The position numbers and the translations under genes are program-made. The notes below the pieces were generated by a model that worked only from the letters and a program-made list of their open reading frames with translations, did not search any database and had not been told where the DNA came from. Shown piece after piece: positions 15,560 to 23,757 of a DNA stretch of 64,000 bases. Every line of letters begins with the position of its first letter. Within the stretch, counting starts at the first letter, position 1. Where the stretch lies: the NCBI GenBank assembly GCA_963640685.1, contig CAVIAA010000005.1:1-64000 (forward strand), written 5' to 3'. The DNA is from SFEL01 sp963640685. Its GTDB lineage: Bacteria; Bacillota; Clostridia; Christensenellales; CAG-138.

Positions 15560-16633
15560 ATGAAAGCGGCGCTTTGGTACAAATCCGGGGATATCCGCAT
15601 CGAGGACATAGCGGAGCCTTCACCCGGTGCAGGAGAAGTAAAGATCAAGGTAAAGTGGTGCGGCATCTGCGGCAGCGATCTTCATGAGTTTACCATGGGT
15701 CCCATATTCATACCGGTAGATAGCCCGCATCCCATAACGCAGGAGACCGCTCCTGTGGTGATGGGGCATGAGTTTTCCGGTGAGATCACGGAGGTTGGCG
15801 AGGGTGTGACGGGGCTGGCCGTCGGCGACCGCGTGACGGTGGAGCCGCTCATTGTGTGCGGCGAGTGTCCCGCCTGCAAATCAGGACACTACAACCTCTG
15901 CGATAAATTGGGCTTTCACGGGCTCATGGGCGGAGGCGGCGGGCTTGCTGAGTATACCACGTTCCCGGCGCGGTTCGTGCACAAAATTCCGGACACGCTG
16001 AGCTACGAAAAGGCTGCTCTCGTGGAGCCTATGAGCGTCGGCTATCATTCCCTCGAAGTCGGCGACTTCCGCCCCGGGCAAGTGGCGGTTGTGGCAGGGG
16101 CCGGACCAATTGGTCTTGCCACGATAGAATGCCTCAAAGCATTGGGCGCGGGAAAAATCATTATAGTCCAGCGCAAGAGTGTCCGGCAGGAGTACGCCTT
16201 GCGTGCGGGAGCGGACGTTCTGCTGGAGCCGGACAAGGATGATGTCGTGGGCGAGATTCGCCGCCTCACCGGCGGCGCTGGGGCAGACATCGCGTTTGAA
16301 ACCACGGGCAGCGAGCAGTGCCTGCTGTTGCTGCTGGAATCCATAAAGGCCGGCGGCACCCTTGTGGTCACAAGCATATGGGAAAAATCCGTAACGCTGC
16401 ACCCCAACCTGCTGGTCATGAAGGAAAAACACATGGTGGGCAGCATATGCTATTGCGGTGATTTCCAGAAGGTCATTGAGCTGCTCGACAGCGGCCAAAT
16501 CCCCGCCGAGGGCTATGTTACGAAGAAAGTCTGCCTGGAGGACGTGGTAACGGAGGGCTTCGCCACGCTCACCGGTCCGGAAAAGAAATCGCAGGTAAAG
16601 ATTCTTGTAACTCCAGATCGTGCCCTTCTCTGA
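15560..16633 (+). CDS. bdhA: (R,R)-2,3-butanediol dehydrogenase, zinc-dependent
   Basis: A 357-residue medium-chain dehydrogenase linking acetoin and 2,3-butanediol. Catalytic zinc ligands are in WCGICGSDLHEF and GHEFSGEI, the structural zinc lobe in CGECPACKSGHYNLC, followed by LGFHGLMGGGGGLAEYT, which is very like the Bacillus subtilis BdhA sequence. The NAD fold GAGPIGLATI is intact. ATG 15560 with GAAAGGAGG upstream is chosen; the longer open frame from 15440 overlaps the SDR gene. Last gene of the operon, followed by a strong terminator. Confidence 0.9.
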   Translation: MKAALWYKSGDIRIEDIAEPSPGAGEVKIKVKWCGICGSDLHEFTMGPIFIPVDSPHPITQETAPVVMGHEFSGEITEVGEGVTGLAVGDRVTVEPLIVCGECPACKSGHYNLCDKLGFHGLMGGGGGLAEYTTFPARFVHKIPDTLSYEKAALVEPMSVGYHSLEVGDFRPGQVAVVAGAGPIGLATIECLKALGAGKIIIVQRKSVRQEYALRAGADVLLEPDKDDVVGEIRRLTGGAGADIAFETTGSEQCLLLLLESIKAGGTLVVTSIWEKSVTLHPNLLVMKEKHMVGSICYCGDFQKVIELLDSGQIPAEGYVTKKVCLEDVVTEGFATLTGPEKKSQVKILVTPDRALL

Positions 16634-16709
16634 TACCAGATTTTATGGACAGGTTAAATGGGTCTGTATTGAATTGACCTATCGTACATTTCCCTTATCC
16701 CATGCTTTA

Positions 16710-16740
16710 CCCCCTGTCGGCTATGGCCGGCAGGGGGTTT
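16710..16740 (+). terminator. Terminator ending the acetoin operon
   Basis: Arms 16710-16720 (CCCCCTGTCGG) and 16727-16737 (CCGGCAGGGGG) pair over 11 positions with one G-T pair, followed by TTT. It sits between convergent genes and could act on both strands. Confidence 0.75.
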
Positions 16741-16758
16741 GTCGTGCTTTAATCATTA

Positions 16759-17883
16759 TCACTGTACCGGTAGCTCTACCGCGATGGTGGTGCCATTCTC
16801 CGAGCTTTCCTCCACCCAAACGATTCCGCCGTGGAGATGGGCGATCTCCCACACCAGCGAAAGCCCCAGCCCCACGCCGCCGTACTCGCGGCTGCGGGAC
16901 TTGTCTACGCGGAAGAAGGGCTGGAAGATGCTCCGCTGAAATTCCTCCGGGATGCCGCACCCGGTGTCGGAAACGCGGATCAGGAATTTTTGTCGTTCCT
17001 GCGTTATAGAAACCCGCACCGAGCCGCCCGGGCGGTTGTACTTGACGGCGTTTTCGGTCAAGTTGAACAGCATATGGTAGATCAGGGTATCGCTGCCGGT
17101 CATGACGCCGTCGCCCTCCCGTGATAGCGAGATGCCGCGCTTCTCTGAGAGCGGCGCAAGGTCAGTAAAGATTTCCTCTATCATTGGAGCAAGCTGAATT
17201 TGTTCGTTCCGCGCAACCTGCTGAAGATTGCCCATCTCCAGCAGGGTTTTTGTCATCTGGGTCAGCCGCTCCGTCTGCTTTCGCAGAAGGACGAGAAATT
17301 CCGCCGTTTCCGGCAGCACCTCGGGATGCTCGGCGGGAAAAAGCTCAAGCTGCGCCTGCATCAGTGCAAGCGGCGTGCGCAGCTCATGGGCGGCGTTGCC
17401 GGTAAACTGCCGTTGGGCGGCAAAGGCATTGTTAAGCCGCTCCAGCATCCGGTTGAAGGAAAGGCTGAACTGCCGGAATTCCGGCAGCACATTTTCGTTG
17501 ATTTTCATATCGGCCAGATTGTTCAGCTGCACTTTTTCAACCTGAGAGGCAAAGCTGCGCAGGGGCTTGAGGGCGCGTCCACTAACGAAATAGGCCAGAA
17601 TGCCGCCGAGTACCGTCACCGCCGCCGTGATATACCAGTTGGCCATGCAGAAATTCTCCTGCGCACCGTGTATCACGATAGTGAGCTCGTCGCCTGACCC
17701 CGCCGTCTCAGGGTCGAAGGAGACGGGTTCTCCGCCATCGATGCAGCTTTGAATGTACTTTCCGATTGAATCCATATAGTGTACGCCGGAGGAGCATATC
17801 AGCAGCTTCATTGACACGCAGGTGACGCCGATGAGTAGGGTTGTCATTAGTGTGATGCGCCACTGTAAGGAAAGCCGCTTCAT
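16759..17883 (-). CDS. Sensor histidine kinase (first two-component pair)
   Basis: A 374-residue membrane kinase. Two transmembrane segments (about 10-32 and 85-108) enclose a short, about 50-residue extracytoplasmic loop; a HAMP-like linker follows (RALKPLRSFASQVEKVQ), then H-box AAHELRTPLAL, N-box FNLTENAVKYNRPGG, G1 DTGCGIP and G2 GGVGLGLSLV. The loop contains two Cys at the membrane face (LLICSS and a Cys in YIQSC), which could sense redox state, but that is inference. It overlaps the response regulator by 4 bases (ATGA). It is a paralogue of the kinase at 26936-28060, same length. Confidence 0.9.
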   Translation of the reverse strand: MKRLSLQWRITLMTTLLIGVTCVSMKLLICSSGVHYMDSIGKYIQSCIDGGEPVSFDPETAGSGDELTIVIHGAQENFCMANWYITAAVTVLGGILAYFVSGRALKPLRSFASQVEKVQLNNLADMKINENVLPEFRQFSLSFNRMLERLNNAFAAQRQFTGNAAHELRTPLALMQAQLELFPAEHPEVLPETAEFLVLLRKQTERLTQMTKTLLEMGNLQQVARNEQIQLAPMIEEIFTDLAPLSEKRGISLSREGDGVMTGSDTLIYHMLFNLTENAVKYNRPGGSVRVSITQERQKFLIRVSDTGCGIPEEFQRSIFQPFFRVDKSRSREYGGVGLGLSLVWEIAHLHGGIVWVEESSENGTTIAVELPVQ

Positions 17884-18557
17884 GCGTCCTCACCGCCCAT
17901 CAGATAGCCCTCCCCGATGCGGTTGCGGATGGGGTCATAGCCCAGAGCCGCCCGCAGCTTCTTGCGCAGGGCGGAAATATGCACCCGGATGGAGTTGCTG
18001 AAATTATCCACGCTGTTGTCCCAGACATGGTCGAGCAGCTCCTCCTGACTGACGGGGCGTCCCTGATGTGCCATCAGGTATCCCAACATCCCCGTCTCCT
18101 TGCGGGTGAGCGTCAGGGGCTGCCCGTTAACAGCGGCGGTGCGGGAGCGGGTGTCAAAGGTCAGACCTCCGCAGGTCAGCAGCACATCCTGCTGGGTGAA
18201 CTGCCGCAGAGTCAGACTGCGGATGCGGGCCTCCAGCTCTGCCAGATGAAAGGGCTTTGCCAGATAGTCGTTGGCACCCGCGTCCAGCCCCTCCACCTTG
18301 TCCTCAACCTCGCTGCGGGCGGAAAGGATGAGAACGGGAGTCTCCCGGTCGCTCTGCCGCAGGGTATGTAGTACCGTCATGCCGTCCCTTCCCGGCAGGT
18401 TCAGATCCAACAGAATAAGATCATATTTTTCAACAGCAATCAGCTCCAGCGCTTTTTCTCCGTCGTAGCAGTAATCCACGCTGTATGCCAGGCGCCGCAG
18501 GCTGCGGACGATGGTCTCGCACAATGCGCGCTCGTCTTCTATTACTAAAAGGTGCAC
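17880..18557 (-). CDS. OmpR-family response regulator (first pair)
   Basis: A 225-residue regulator with a receiver domain (acidic IEDE, phospho-Asp in LILLDLNLPGRDGM, Lys in LAKPFH) and a winged-helix Trans_reg_C domain (LTLTRKETGMLGYLMAHQGR ... SNSIRVHISALRKKL). GTG start. Divergent from the CXXC mini-protein/polyferredoxin operon, with CTTAAC repeats in the gap that fit OmpR/PhoB-type half-sites. It is close to the second regulator (26262-26939), roughly 60 percent identical by eye, but uses ATC/ATT where the second uses ATA. Confidence 0.92.
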   Translation of the reverse strand: MHLLVIEDERALCETIVRSLRRLAYSVDYCYDGEKALELIAVEKYDLILLDLNLPGRDGMTVLHTLRQSDRETPVLILSARSEVEDKVEGLDAGANDYLAKPFHLAELEARIRSLTLRQFTQQDVLLTCGGLTFDTRSRTAAVNGQPLTLTRKETGMLGYLMAHQGRPVSQEELLDHVWDNSVDNFSNSIRVHISALRKKLRAALGYDPIRNRIGEGYLMGGEDA

Positions 18558-18624
18558 GGAATCACTCCTTTTCTTTTTTTCTAATCTGTTGTGTTTTATT
18601 ATAGTGAATACAGATAAGGTTTGC

Positions 18625-18672
18625 GTTAAATTTTCGTTCTTAACAGGGAGCTTAACCTCCCCGCGCTATGAT
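18625..18672 (+). promoter_or_regulatory. Direct-repeat regulator site and promoter
   Basis: CTTAAC occurs at 18639-18644 and again at 18651-18656, 12 bases apart start to start, with a related GTTAAA at 18625-18630. A TATGAT -10 candidate lies at 18667-18672 with no -35 consensus, as in activator-dependent promoters of the PhoB/OmpR class. It lies in the gap between the response regulator and the redox operon. Confidence 0.5.
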
Positions 18673-18695
18673 GACGACAAAAAAACGAAAGGGTG

Positions 18696-18848
18696 ATGGA
18701 AGTGAGCCATGGGAAAAAGGCGGCTGCGCAGGTTGTGCTGTTGATGATCGGAGCCGCCATGCTGTGCTTTGGCGCCCTGCGCGGGGAGGCGGCTACGGTG
18801 TTGAGTAAGGCTGTCAAATTATGTCTGGAGTGTGTGGGCATTGGGTAA
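18696..18848 (+). CDS. CD1871A-like CXXC mini-protein
   Basis: A 50-residue membrane protein: one hydrophobic segment (QVVLLMIGAAMLCFGALRGE), then VLSKAVKLCLECVGIG with a CLEC motif at the C-terminus. Size, topology and the terminal CxxC-x-GIG fit the CD1871A family, known from Clostridia next to 4Fe-4S membrane proteins. The CXXC probably faces outside and takes part in electron transfer. GAAAGGG precedes the ATG at 18696. The stop lies just before the polyferredoxin gene, so the two are translationally close. Confidence 0.75.
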   Translation: MEVSHGKKAAAQVVLLMIGAAMLCFGALRGEAATVLSKAVKLCLECVGIG

Positions 18849-18873
18849 GAATCTTTCAAGTGCCTCCCGGATT

Positions 18874-19728
18874 ATGTCCCGCTTCCGGGGATGGATACAG
18901 GCGGGAGCTACTTTGTTGACCAATATGCATTTGCCGAATTTCCTCAAGGGCGGGATATATCAGGGCGCAGGAAAGACCGTTTGTGTGCCGGGACTGAACT
19001 GCTATTCCTGCCCGGCGGCCTCGGGCGCCTGCCCCATCGGGGCGTTTCAGGCGGTGGTTGGTTCGTCCAAATTCAGCTTTTCCTACTATATCACAGGCTT
19101 TCTCGTTTTGCTGGGGGTGCTGCTGGGACGATTTATCTGCGGCTTCCTGTGTCCCTTCGGATGGTTTCAGGAGCTGCTGCACAGGATTCCTACAAAAAAG
19201 CTCTCCACAAAAAAGCTGAAGCCCCTGACATATCTGAAATACGCTGTGCTTCTGGTGACGGTATTCCTGCTGCCGGCACTTATGGTGAACGACGTGGGCA
19301 TGGGCGACCCGTTCTTCTGCAAATACCTCTGCCCGCAGGGCGTGCTGGAGGGTGCGATCCCGCTGTCCATTGTCAACTCCGGCATCCGTGCGGCGTTGGG
19401 CAGCCTGTTTATCTGGAAGTTTGGCATCCTGCTGACGGTGATCGTGCTGAGCGCGCTGTTCTACCGCCCTTTCTGCAAGTGGCTCTGCCCGTTGGGCGCA
19501 TTCTACGCCCTGTTTAACAGGGCCTCCCTCTTTCAGATGAAGGTGGACAAGGATAAGTGCGTCTCCTGCGGGAAATGCGCAAAGGCCTGTAAGATGGACG
19601 TGGATGTGACGAAAACGCCCAACCACACCGAGTGCATCCGCTGCGGGATGTGCGTTAGCGCCTGTCCTACCGATGCCGTGCGTTTCCGCTACGGCTTTGG
19701 AGACGGCAAGCAAATAATAAACGAATGA
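18874..19728 (+). CDS. Membrane polyferredoxin, NapH/CcoG-like
   Basis: A 284-residue membrane protein with about five hydrophobic segments. Cys-Pro motifs in the membrane part (CYSCPAASGACPIG, CGFLCPFGW, CKYLCPQG, CKWLCPLG) and two 4Fe-4S motifs at the C-terminus (CVSCGKCAKACKM, CIRCGMCVSACPT). It likely carries electrons across the membrane to extracytoplasmic thiol proteins, as CcdA-like proteins do elsewhere. ATG 18874 gives the length and start (RGWIQAGATLLTN) of its relatives; TTG 18841 or GTG 18832, overlapping the preceding gene, are alternatives and have a better upstream GGAG. Confidence 0.87.
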   Translation: MSRFRGWIQAGATLLTNMHLPNFLKGGIYQGAGKTVCVPGLNCYSCPAASGACPIGAFQAVVGSSKFSFSYYITGFLVLLGVLLGRFICGFLCPFGWFQELLHRIPTKKLSTKKLKPLTYLKYAVLLVTVFLLPALMVNDVGMGDPFFCKYLCPQGVLEGAIPLSIVNSGIRAALGSLFIWKFGILLTVIVLSALFYRPFCKWLCPLGAFYALFNRASLFQMKVDKDKCVSCGKCAKACKMDVDVTKTPNHTECIRCGMCVSACPTDAVRFRYGFGDGKQIINE

Positions 19729-19745
19729 AAAACGGAGGAATATAA

Positions 19746-20696
19746 ATGAACACGAGAAGACTTATGATGCTACTGTTTGCTGCTTGGATGGTAATACCTT
19801 TGACCGCCTGCGGCGCGGAAAACGGGGAAAAAGACGATATGAGCGGAAATGATATAAAAATGGAAATGACGATGGAGGAGGCAACCGCCAGGTTCAGTGA
19901 GCTCAAGGCGCAGGAGGCTGCGCTCCTGTCGAAGAGCGACGCGCTTTGGGAAAAGGTTTTCCTTGCGATGGACAAGGATAGCGCCATGACTATGATCGAG
20001 GATGGAAAAAACTACGGAGACTATCTGCTGGAAACCATTGAGACCATAAAGGATCAGTTTACCGCCGACGAGCTGAAGCTGCTTCAGGAAGCGGCGGAGA
20101 AGATCCGTGAAATGGAAACCGAGCTTACGATGCTGACAGAAAAATATCCCGATGCGGTGCAAATGACGATGGACAGCGATATGGATAGATCCCCGGATAG
20201 CATGAGCATGCCCGCCGACACCGGCGATATGCAGAAATTCCCCGCCTTTGAGGGCAGGGATCTGGACGGGAACGAGGTCAGGAGCGACGAGCTGTTCTCC
20301 GGCAACGCCGTCACCGTGGTGAATTTCTGGTTCACCACCTGCGGGCCCTGCGTGGGCGAGCTTGCCGAACTGGATGCGCTGAATAAGGAGCTAATGGAAA
20401 AGGGCGGCGCGCTCATCGGCATCAACGCCTTTACGCTGGACGGCGGCGAGACGGAGATCTCCGACGCGAAGGACGTGCTGATGAAGAAAGGCGCGGCCTA
20501 TCAGAACGTGTATTTTGATTCCGACAGCGAGGCGGGAAAGCTTGTCAGGACGATATATGCCTACCCGACCACCTATGTGGTGGATCGCAACGGAAATATC
20601 GTGGGAAAGCCCATCGTAGGAGCCATCACGGGTAAAACGCAGGCGAAAGCATTGAGAACGCGTATCGACGAAGTCCTTGCTGCCGACATGGACTGA
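19746..20696 (+). CDS. TlpA-like thioredoxin-fold lipoprotein
   Basis: A 316-residue lipoprotein (lipobox LTAC at residues 19-22 of a normal signal peptide). Residues 40-140 form a helical, charged, probably coiled domain (TMEEATARFSELKAQEAALLS...); residues 160-316 are a redoxin/TlpA fold with active site FWFTTCGPCVGEL and cis-Pro in YAYPTTYVVD. It should act as an extracytoplasmic thiol reductant, receiving electrons from the polyferredoxin and passing them to MsrAB. Strong GGAGG ribosome site; 17 bases after the upstream gene. Confidence 0.88.
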   Translation: MNTRRLMMLLFAAWMVIPLTACGAENGEKDDMSGNDIKMEMTMEEATARFSELKAQEAALLSKSDALWEKVFLAMDKDSAMTMIEDGKNYGDYLLETIETIKDQFTADELKLLQEAAEKIREMETELTMLTEKYPDAVQMTMDSDMDRSPDSMSMPADTGDMQKFPAFEGRDLDGNEVRSDELFSGNAVTVVNFWFTTCGPCVGELAELDALNKELMEKGGALIGINAFTLDGGETEISDAKDVLMKKGAAYQNVYFDSDSEAGKLVRTIYAYPTTYVVDRNGNIVGKPIVGAITGKTQAKALRTRIDEVLAADMD

Positions 20697-20732
20697 CAGG
20701 CGGACTGATCCCAAAGAAAGAAGGAGGACATC

Positions 20733-21845
20733 GTGTATCGAAGAATGTTATCGCTGCTGCTTTCTGCGGTGCTGCTGAGTGGCTGCACCGCCGGGAAGAA
20801 TGATATAATGCAGAAAACGGAAGTGAATGGAAAAGAAATGGTCGGACAGCCCTCGGAGATGTCCGGCGAGGAGAGTATGCATATGGATACCACGGAAAAC
20901 GTCATTTACCTTGCGGGCGGCTGTTTTTGGGGCATGGAGCAGCTGATGCAATCCATACCCGGCGTCATAGACGCCGAGAGCGGCTACGCCAACGGCACCT
21001 GCGAGGCAGACGCCAATTACGGAACCGTCTGCGGTGGAGGTACGGGCTTTCGGGAAACTGTACGAGTAGAGTATGACCCTAGGCAGGTGAGCCTTGATGC
21101 GCTGCTGTTGGCCTACTTCTATGTCATTGACCCCACTGTGGAGAACCGGCAGGGCAACGACATCGGCAGTCAGTACCAGACCGGCGTTTACTACACCAAC
21201 GACAAAACCAAAGAAACGGTGGAGCGCATCTCGGAGATTGAGCGGAGCCGCAGCGAGAAATTTTTTGTGGAGATCGGCTCGCTGAAGAACTACTATCCCG
21301 CCGAGGAATACCATCAGGATTATCTGGAAAAGAACCCGAACGGCTACTGCCACATACCGAGGGCGGAGATGGAGCTGTTTTCTAAGCTGCACATAGACCC
21401 GGGCGATTACAGAAAGCCCGCTGCGGAGGCCATACGGGATAAGCTGACGGAGGAGCAATACCGTGTAACGCAGGAGAACGGCACCGAGACGCCTTTTGCA
21501 AACGCATACTGGGATAAGTTTGAGAAGGGCATATATGTGGACATAGTTACCGGCGAGCCGCTCTTTTCCTCTACGGACAAGTTTGAAAGCAGCTGCGGCT
21601 GGCCTGCCTTTTCCAGGTCCATTGAAGAGCCGTCTGTGGTTGAACTTCGAGACGACAGCTACGGTATGCGCCGCACCGAGGTGCGCAGCAGGGCAGGGGA
21701 TTCCCATCTGGGCCATGTATTTACCGATGACCCGGAATCCCCAAACGGTGTGCGTTACTGCATCAACAGTGCGTCGCTCAGGTTCGTACCGCTGGCAAAA
21801 ATGGAGCAGGAGGGTTACGGATATCTTTTGTATCTCTTTGAATGA
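20733..21845 (+). CDS. msrAB: Bifunctional methionine sulfoxide reductase MsrA-MsrB lipoprotein
   Basis: A 370-residue secreted fusion that repairs both methionine sulfoxide diastereomers in surface proteins. Signal peptide with lipobox LSGC, then MsrA with GGCFWGMEQ and GTGFRETVRVEYDP, then MsrB with SCGWPAFSRSI and the catalytic Cys in RYCINSASLRF. The MsrB part reads KGIYVDIVTGEPLF, so the zinc-binding CxxC pairs found in many MsrB proteins are absent. No selenocysteine is present; the MsrA catalytic residue is Cys. GTG 20733 has GAAGGAGG at ideal distance; ATG 20745 would shorten the signal peptide. Confidence 0.93.
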   Translation: MYRRMLSLLLSAVLLSGCTAGKNDIMQKTEVNGKEMVGQPSEMSGEESMHMDTTENVIYLAGGCFWGMEQLMQSIPGVIDAESGYANGTCEADANYGTVCGGGTGFRETVRVEYDPRQVSLDALLLAYFYVIDPTVENRQGNDIGSQYQTGVYYTNDKTKETVERISEIERSRSEKFFVEIGSLKNYYPAEEYHQDYLEKNPNGYCHIPRAEMELFSKLHIDPGDYRKPAAEAIRDKLTEEQYRVTQENGTETPFANAYWDKFEKGIYVDIVTGEPLFSSTDKFESSCGWPAFSRSIEEPSVVELRDDSYGMRRTEVRSRAGDSHLGHVFTDDPESPNGVRYCINSASLRFVPLAKMEQEGYGYLLYLFE

Positions 21846-21948
21846 CCGCACCATCATCCGTGCCGATGGCGTAAGTAGAGATATTAACCTTCCAAAACGG
21901 GCAGGAATATTTGCACGGACGGAGAAAAGCATTGCGGGATCGCCGCCT

Positions 21949-22959
21949 TCAGTCCAGCTGCTTTCGCTGCGTCTGTCGGATAAGCCAAGCTGTCATGTCC
22001 CGCAGTGTTTCCTCCATCGGGCGCGGACGGTAGCCGAAAGCTTCCGTCGCGGCGGCGTGGCTGAATCTTCCGTTTGAGGAAAGGACGGCAACGGAGTATG
22101 GGGTGAAAAACAGCGGCTTTTTCTTCTTCAGACTCCGTCGTTCATAGTGCGGAGCCGACAGCCTTGCAAGCCACAACGGCAGACAGATGGGGCGATACCG
22201 CCGCTCTGCTGCCTTTCCCACAAGCTGCAGCATCCTGCAAATTGAGATAAAGTGGCCGGACAAAATGTAGCCCTTGCCGGGTTCTCCGCTTTCGGAACAG
22301 GCGAGGATGCCTTTGGCCACATCCCGCACATCCACAAAGTCATATCCGCCGCGAACGGCGAAGGGCAGCTTCCCGGCAAGATAGGCTTTTGCCATGGAGG
22401 TGAAGCTTCCGCCCTGTATGTCGCCCGGCCCGATGATTCCGGAGGGAAATACAATGCTGGCATTCAGCCCGCGCTCCGCCGCATCGAGAACCAATTCTGT
22501 CGCAGCCGCCTTGCTCTTGGCGTAATCGCCGTCTACAAGCCCCGGAGAGAATTCACAATCTTCCGTAATGATGCAGCCCCTTGGCTTTTCCGGTATGGCA
22601 TGGACGGAGCTGACATAGACCAGCCTGCCCACATTTCGCTCCATACATTGCCGGAGCAGCCTCCAAGTCCCGCCCACATTGACCTGATAGTGCTTTGAAC
22701 CGGGTCTGGACGCAACGGAGACGATGCCTGCGCAGTGGATCACGCAGGTACGGCTGCCGGCATCTGCAAAGAAGTCTGCCAGCGAGCTTTCTACGCACAC
22801 ATCACCGATGACGGTATGGACCTCCTTCGGGAGCAAATTCATGTATGGGTCATCATGCAGCGCAAGCGCATACACATGCGCCTTACGGTACAGCAGCTCT
22901 TCTACAACAGCTCTGCCGAGGAAGCCGGTAGCGCCTGTAACAAGATATTTATCATACAT
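21949..22959 (-). CDS. NAD-dependent epimerase/dehydratase (extended SDR)
   Basis: A 336-residue extended SDR protein with VTGATGFLGRAVVEELL, GDVCVESSL, VIHCAGIVSVASRP, a YVSSVHAIP serine region and the catalytic YAKSK. The family acts on nucleotide sugars, flavonols or small carbonyls; the substrate cannot be read from the sequence. Divergent from a TetR-type regulator with a long inverted repeat between them, so the regulator probably controls it. Convergent with msrAB at 104 bases. Confidence 0.85.
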   Translation of the reverse strand: MYDKYLVTGATGFLGRAVVEELLYRKAHVYALALHDDPYMNLLPKEVHTVIGDVCVESSLADFFADAGSRTCVIHCAGIVSVASRPGSKHYQVNVGGTWRLLRQCMERNVGRLVYVSSVHAIPEKPRGCIITEDCEFSPGLVDGDYAKSKAAATELVLDAAERGLNASIVFPSGIIGPGDIQGGSFTSMAKAYLAGKLPFAVRGGYDFVDVRDVAKGILACSESGEPGKGYILSGHFISICRMLQLVGKAAERRYRPICLPLWLARLSAPHYERRSLKKKKPLFFTPYSVAVLSSNGRFSHAAATEAFGYRPRPMEETLRDMTAWLIRQTQRKQLD

Positions 22960-22988
22960 TTAAGGAGCCTCCTCTCGAAATAAGCATA

Positions 22989-23054
22989 CAAGTGTTGATT
23001 ATCTTTCACGAGTACAGTATACTTGAAGTGAACGAGAGAAACAATCAACACTTG
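22989..23054. promoter_or_regulatory. Inverted-repeat operator pair
   Basis: CAAGTGTTGATT (22989-23000) is repeated as its exact complement AATCAACACTTG (23043-23054), 42 bases apart, in the gap between the divergent epimerase and TetR genes. A small palindrome AGTATACT lies between the arms. The layout fits two operator half-sites or two full sites of the TetR protein flanking overlapping promoters. Confidence 0.65.
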
Positions 23055-23133
23055 CAGCACGACTGAAAGAAAAGCAACACATGGCAGATTACTGTTGGTT
23101 ACCTTTATAAATTTTGAAGGAGCGTGGCTAACG

Positions 23134-23694
23134 ATGGACGCGAGGAAACGCTATACGCAAATGGTGCTCAAGCAGTCCTTTCTGACACTGCTGAAGGATA
23201 ATCCCGTCAACAAGATCACGGTAAAAGAGGTCTGCGAACTGGCGCAGCTTAACCGCGCCACCTTTTATGCGCATTATAGCGATTGCTTTGCACTGATGGA
23301 GAGCATCGAGAATGAGCTTATCGATGCGTTTGAGAAATCCCTGCGCTATGTCAATTCCTTTGATGTGACGGCTCTGATTGAAGCCATCTACGATATGGTC
23401 GATCAGAATCAGGCGGCGTGTCGAGTCCTGATTCTGGGGAATACAAGCTCAACGGTTCTTATGCGGATGATTGCGCTTGCCAAGGCGGGCAGTATTGCTT
23501 ACTGGAGGAAAGAGCTGCCAAATGCCAGTGATACAGAGCTTGAAATGATGTATACACATCTGTCAAACGGACTGATGCATGTCGTCGTGGAGGGCTATGA
23601 CAGGTACAGCAAAGAGGAAATGATTCTTTTCGTCAGCCGTGTGGTGAAGGCGAGCCTTTCGCTGTTCCAATCGCCTCAAAGACCTCTTGCTTAA
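23134..23694 (+). CDS. TetR/AcrR-family transcriptional regulator
   Basis: A 186-residue regulator with the N-terminal HTH of the family (LKQSFLTLLKDNPVNKITVKEVCELAQLNRATFYAHYSDCFALMESI) and a helical ligand-binding C-terminal part. ATG 23134 is chosen because MDARKRYTQMVLKQS is the usual start; GGAG lies at 23118-23121. It probably represses itself and the divergent epimerase through the CAAGTGTTGATT repeats. The ligand is unknown. Confidence 0.88.
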   Translation: MDARKRYTQMVLKQSFLTLLKDNPVNKITVKEVCELAQLNRATFYAHYSDCFALMESIENELIDAFEKSLRYVNSFDVTALIEAIYDMVDQNQAACRVLILGNTSSTVLMRMIALAKAGSIAYWRKELPNASDTELEMMYTHLSNGLMHVVVEGYDRYSKEEMILFVSRVVKASLSLFQSPQRPLA

Positions 23695-23757
23695 CATGGA
23701 CCTTATGCCTGCGTGGTATAGTAAGCTTCGCAAAATGGGCAATGGGCAAAGGAAAGG

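Noticed and set aside
18856..19713. 285-codon minus-strand frame opposite the polyferredoxin gene
   Set aside because: His/Gln-rich antisense shadow; the plus strand carries clear 4Fe-4S motifs.
20748..21932. 394-codon minus-strand frame opposite msrAB
   Set aside because: Antisense shadow of MsrA and MsrB, which have intact catalytic motifs.
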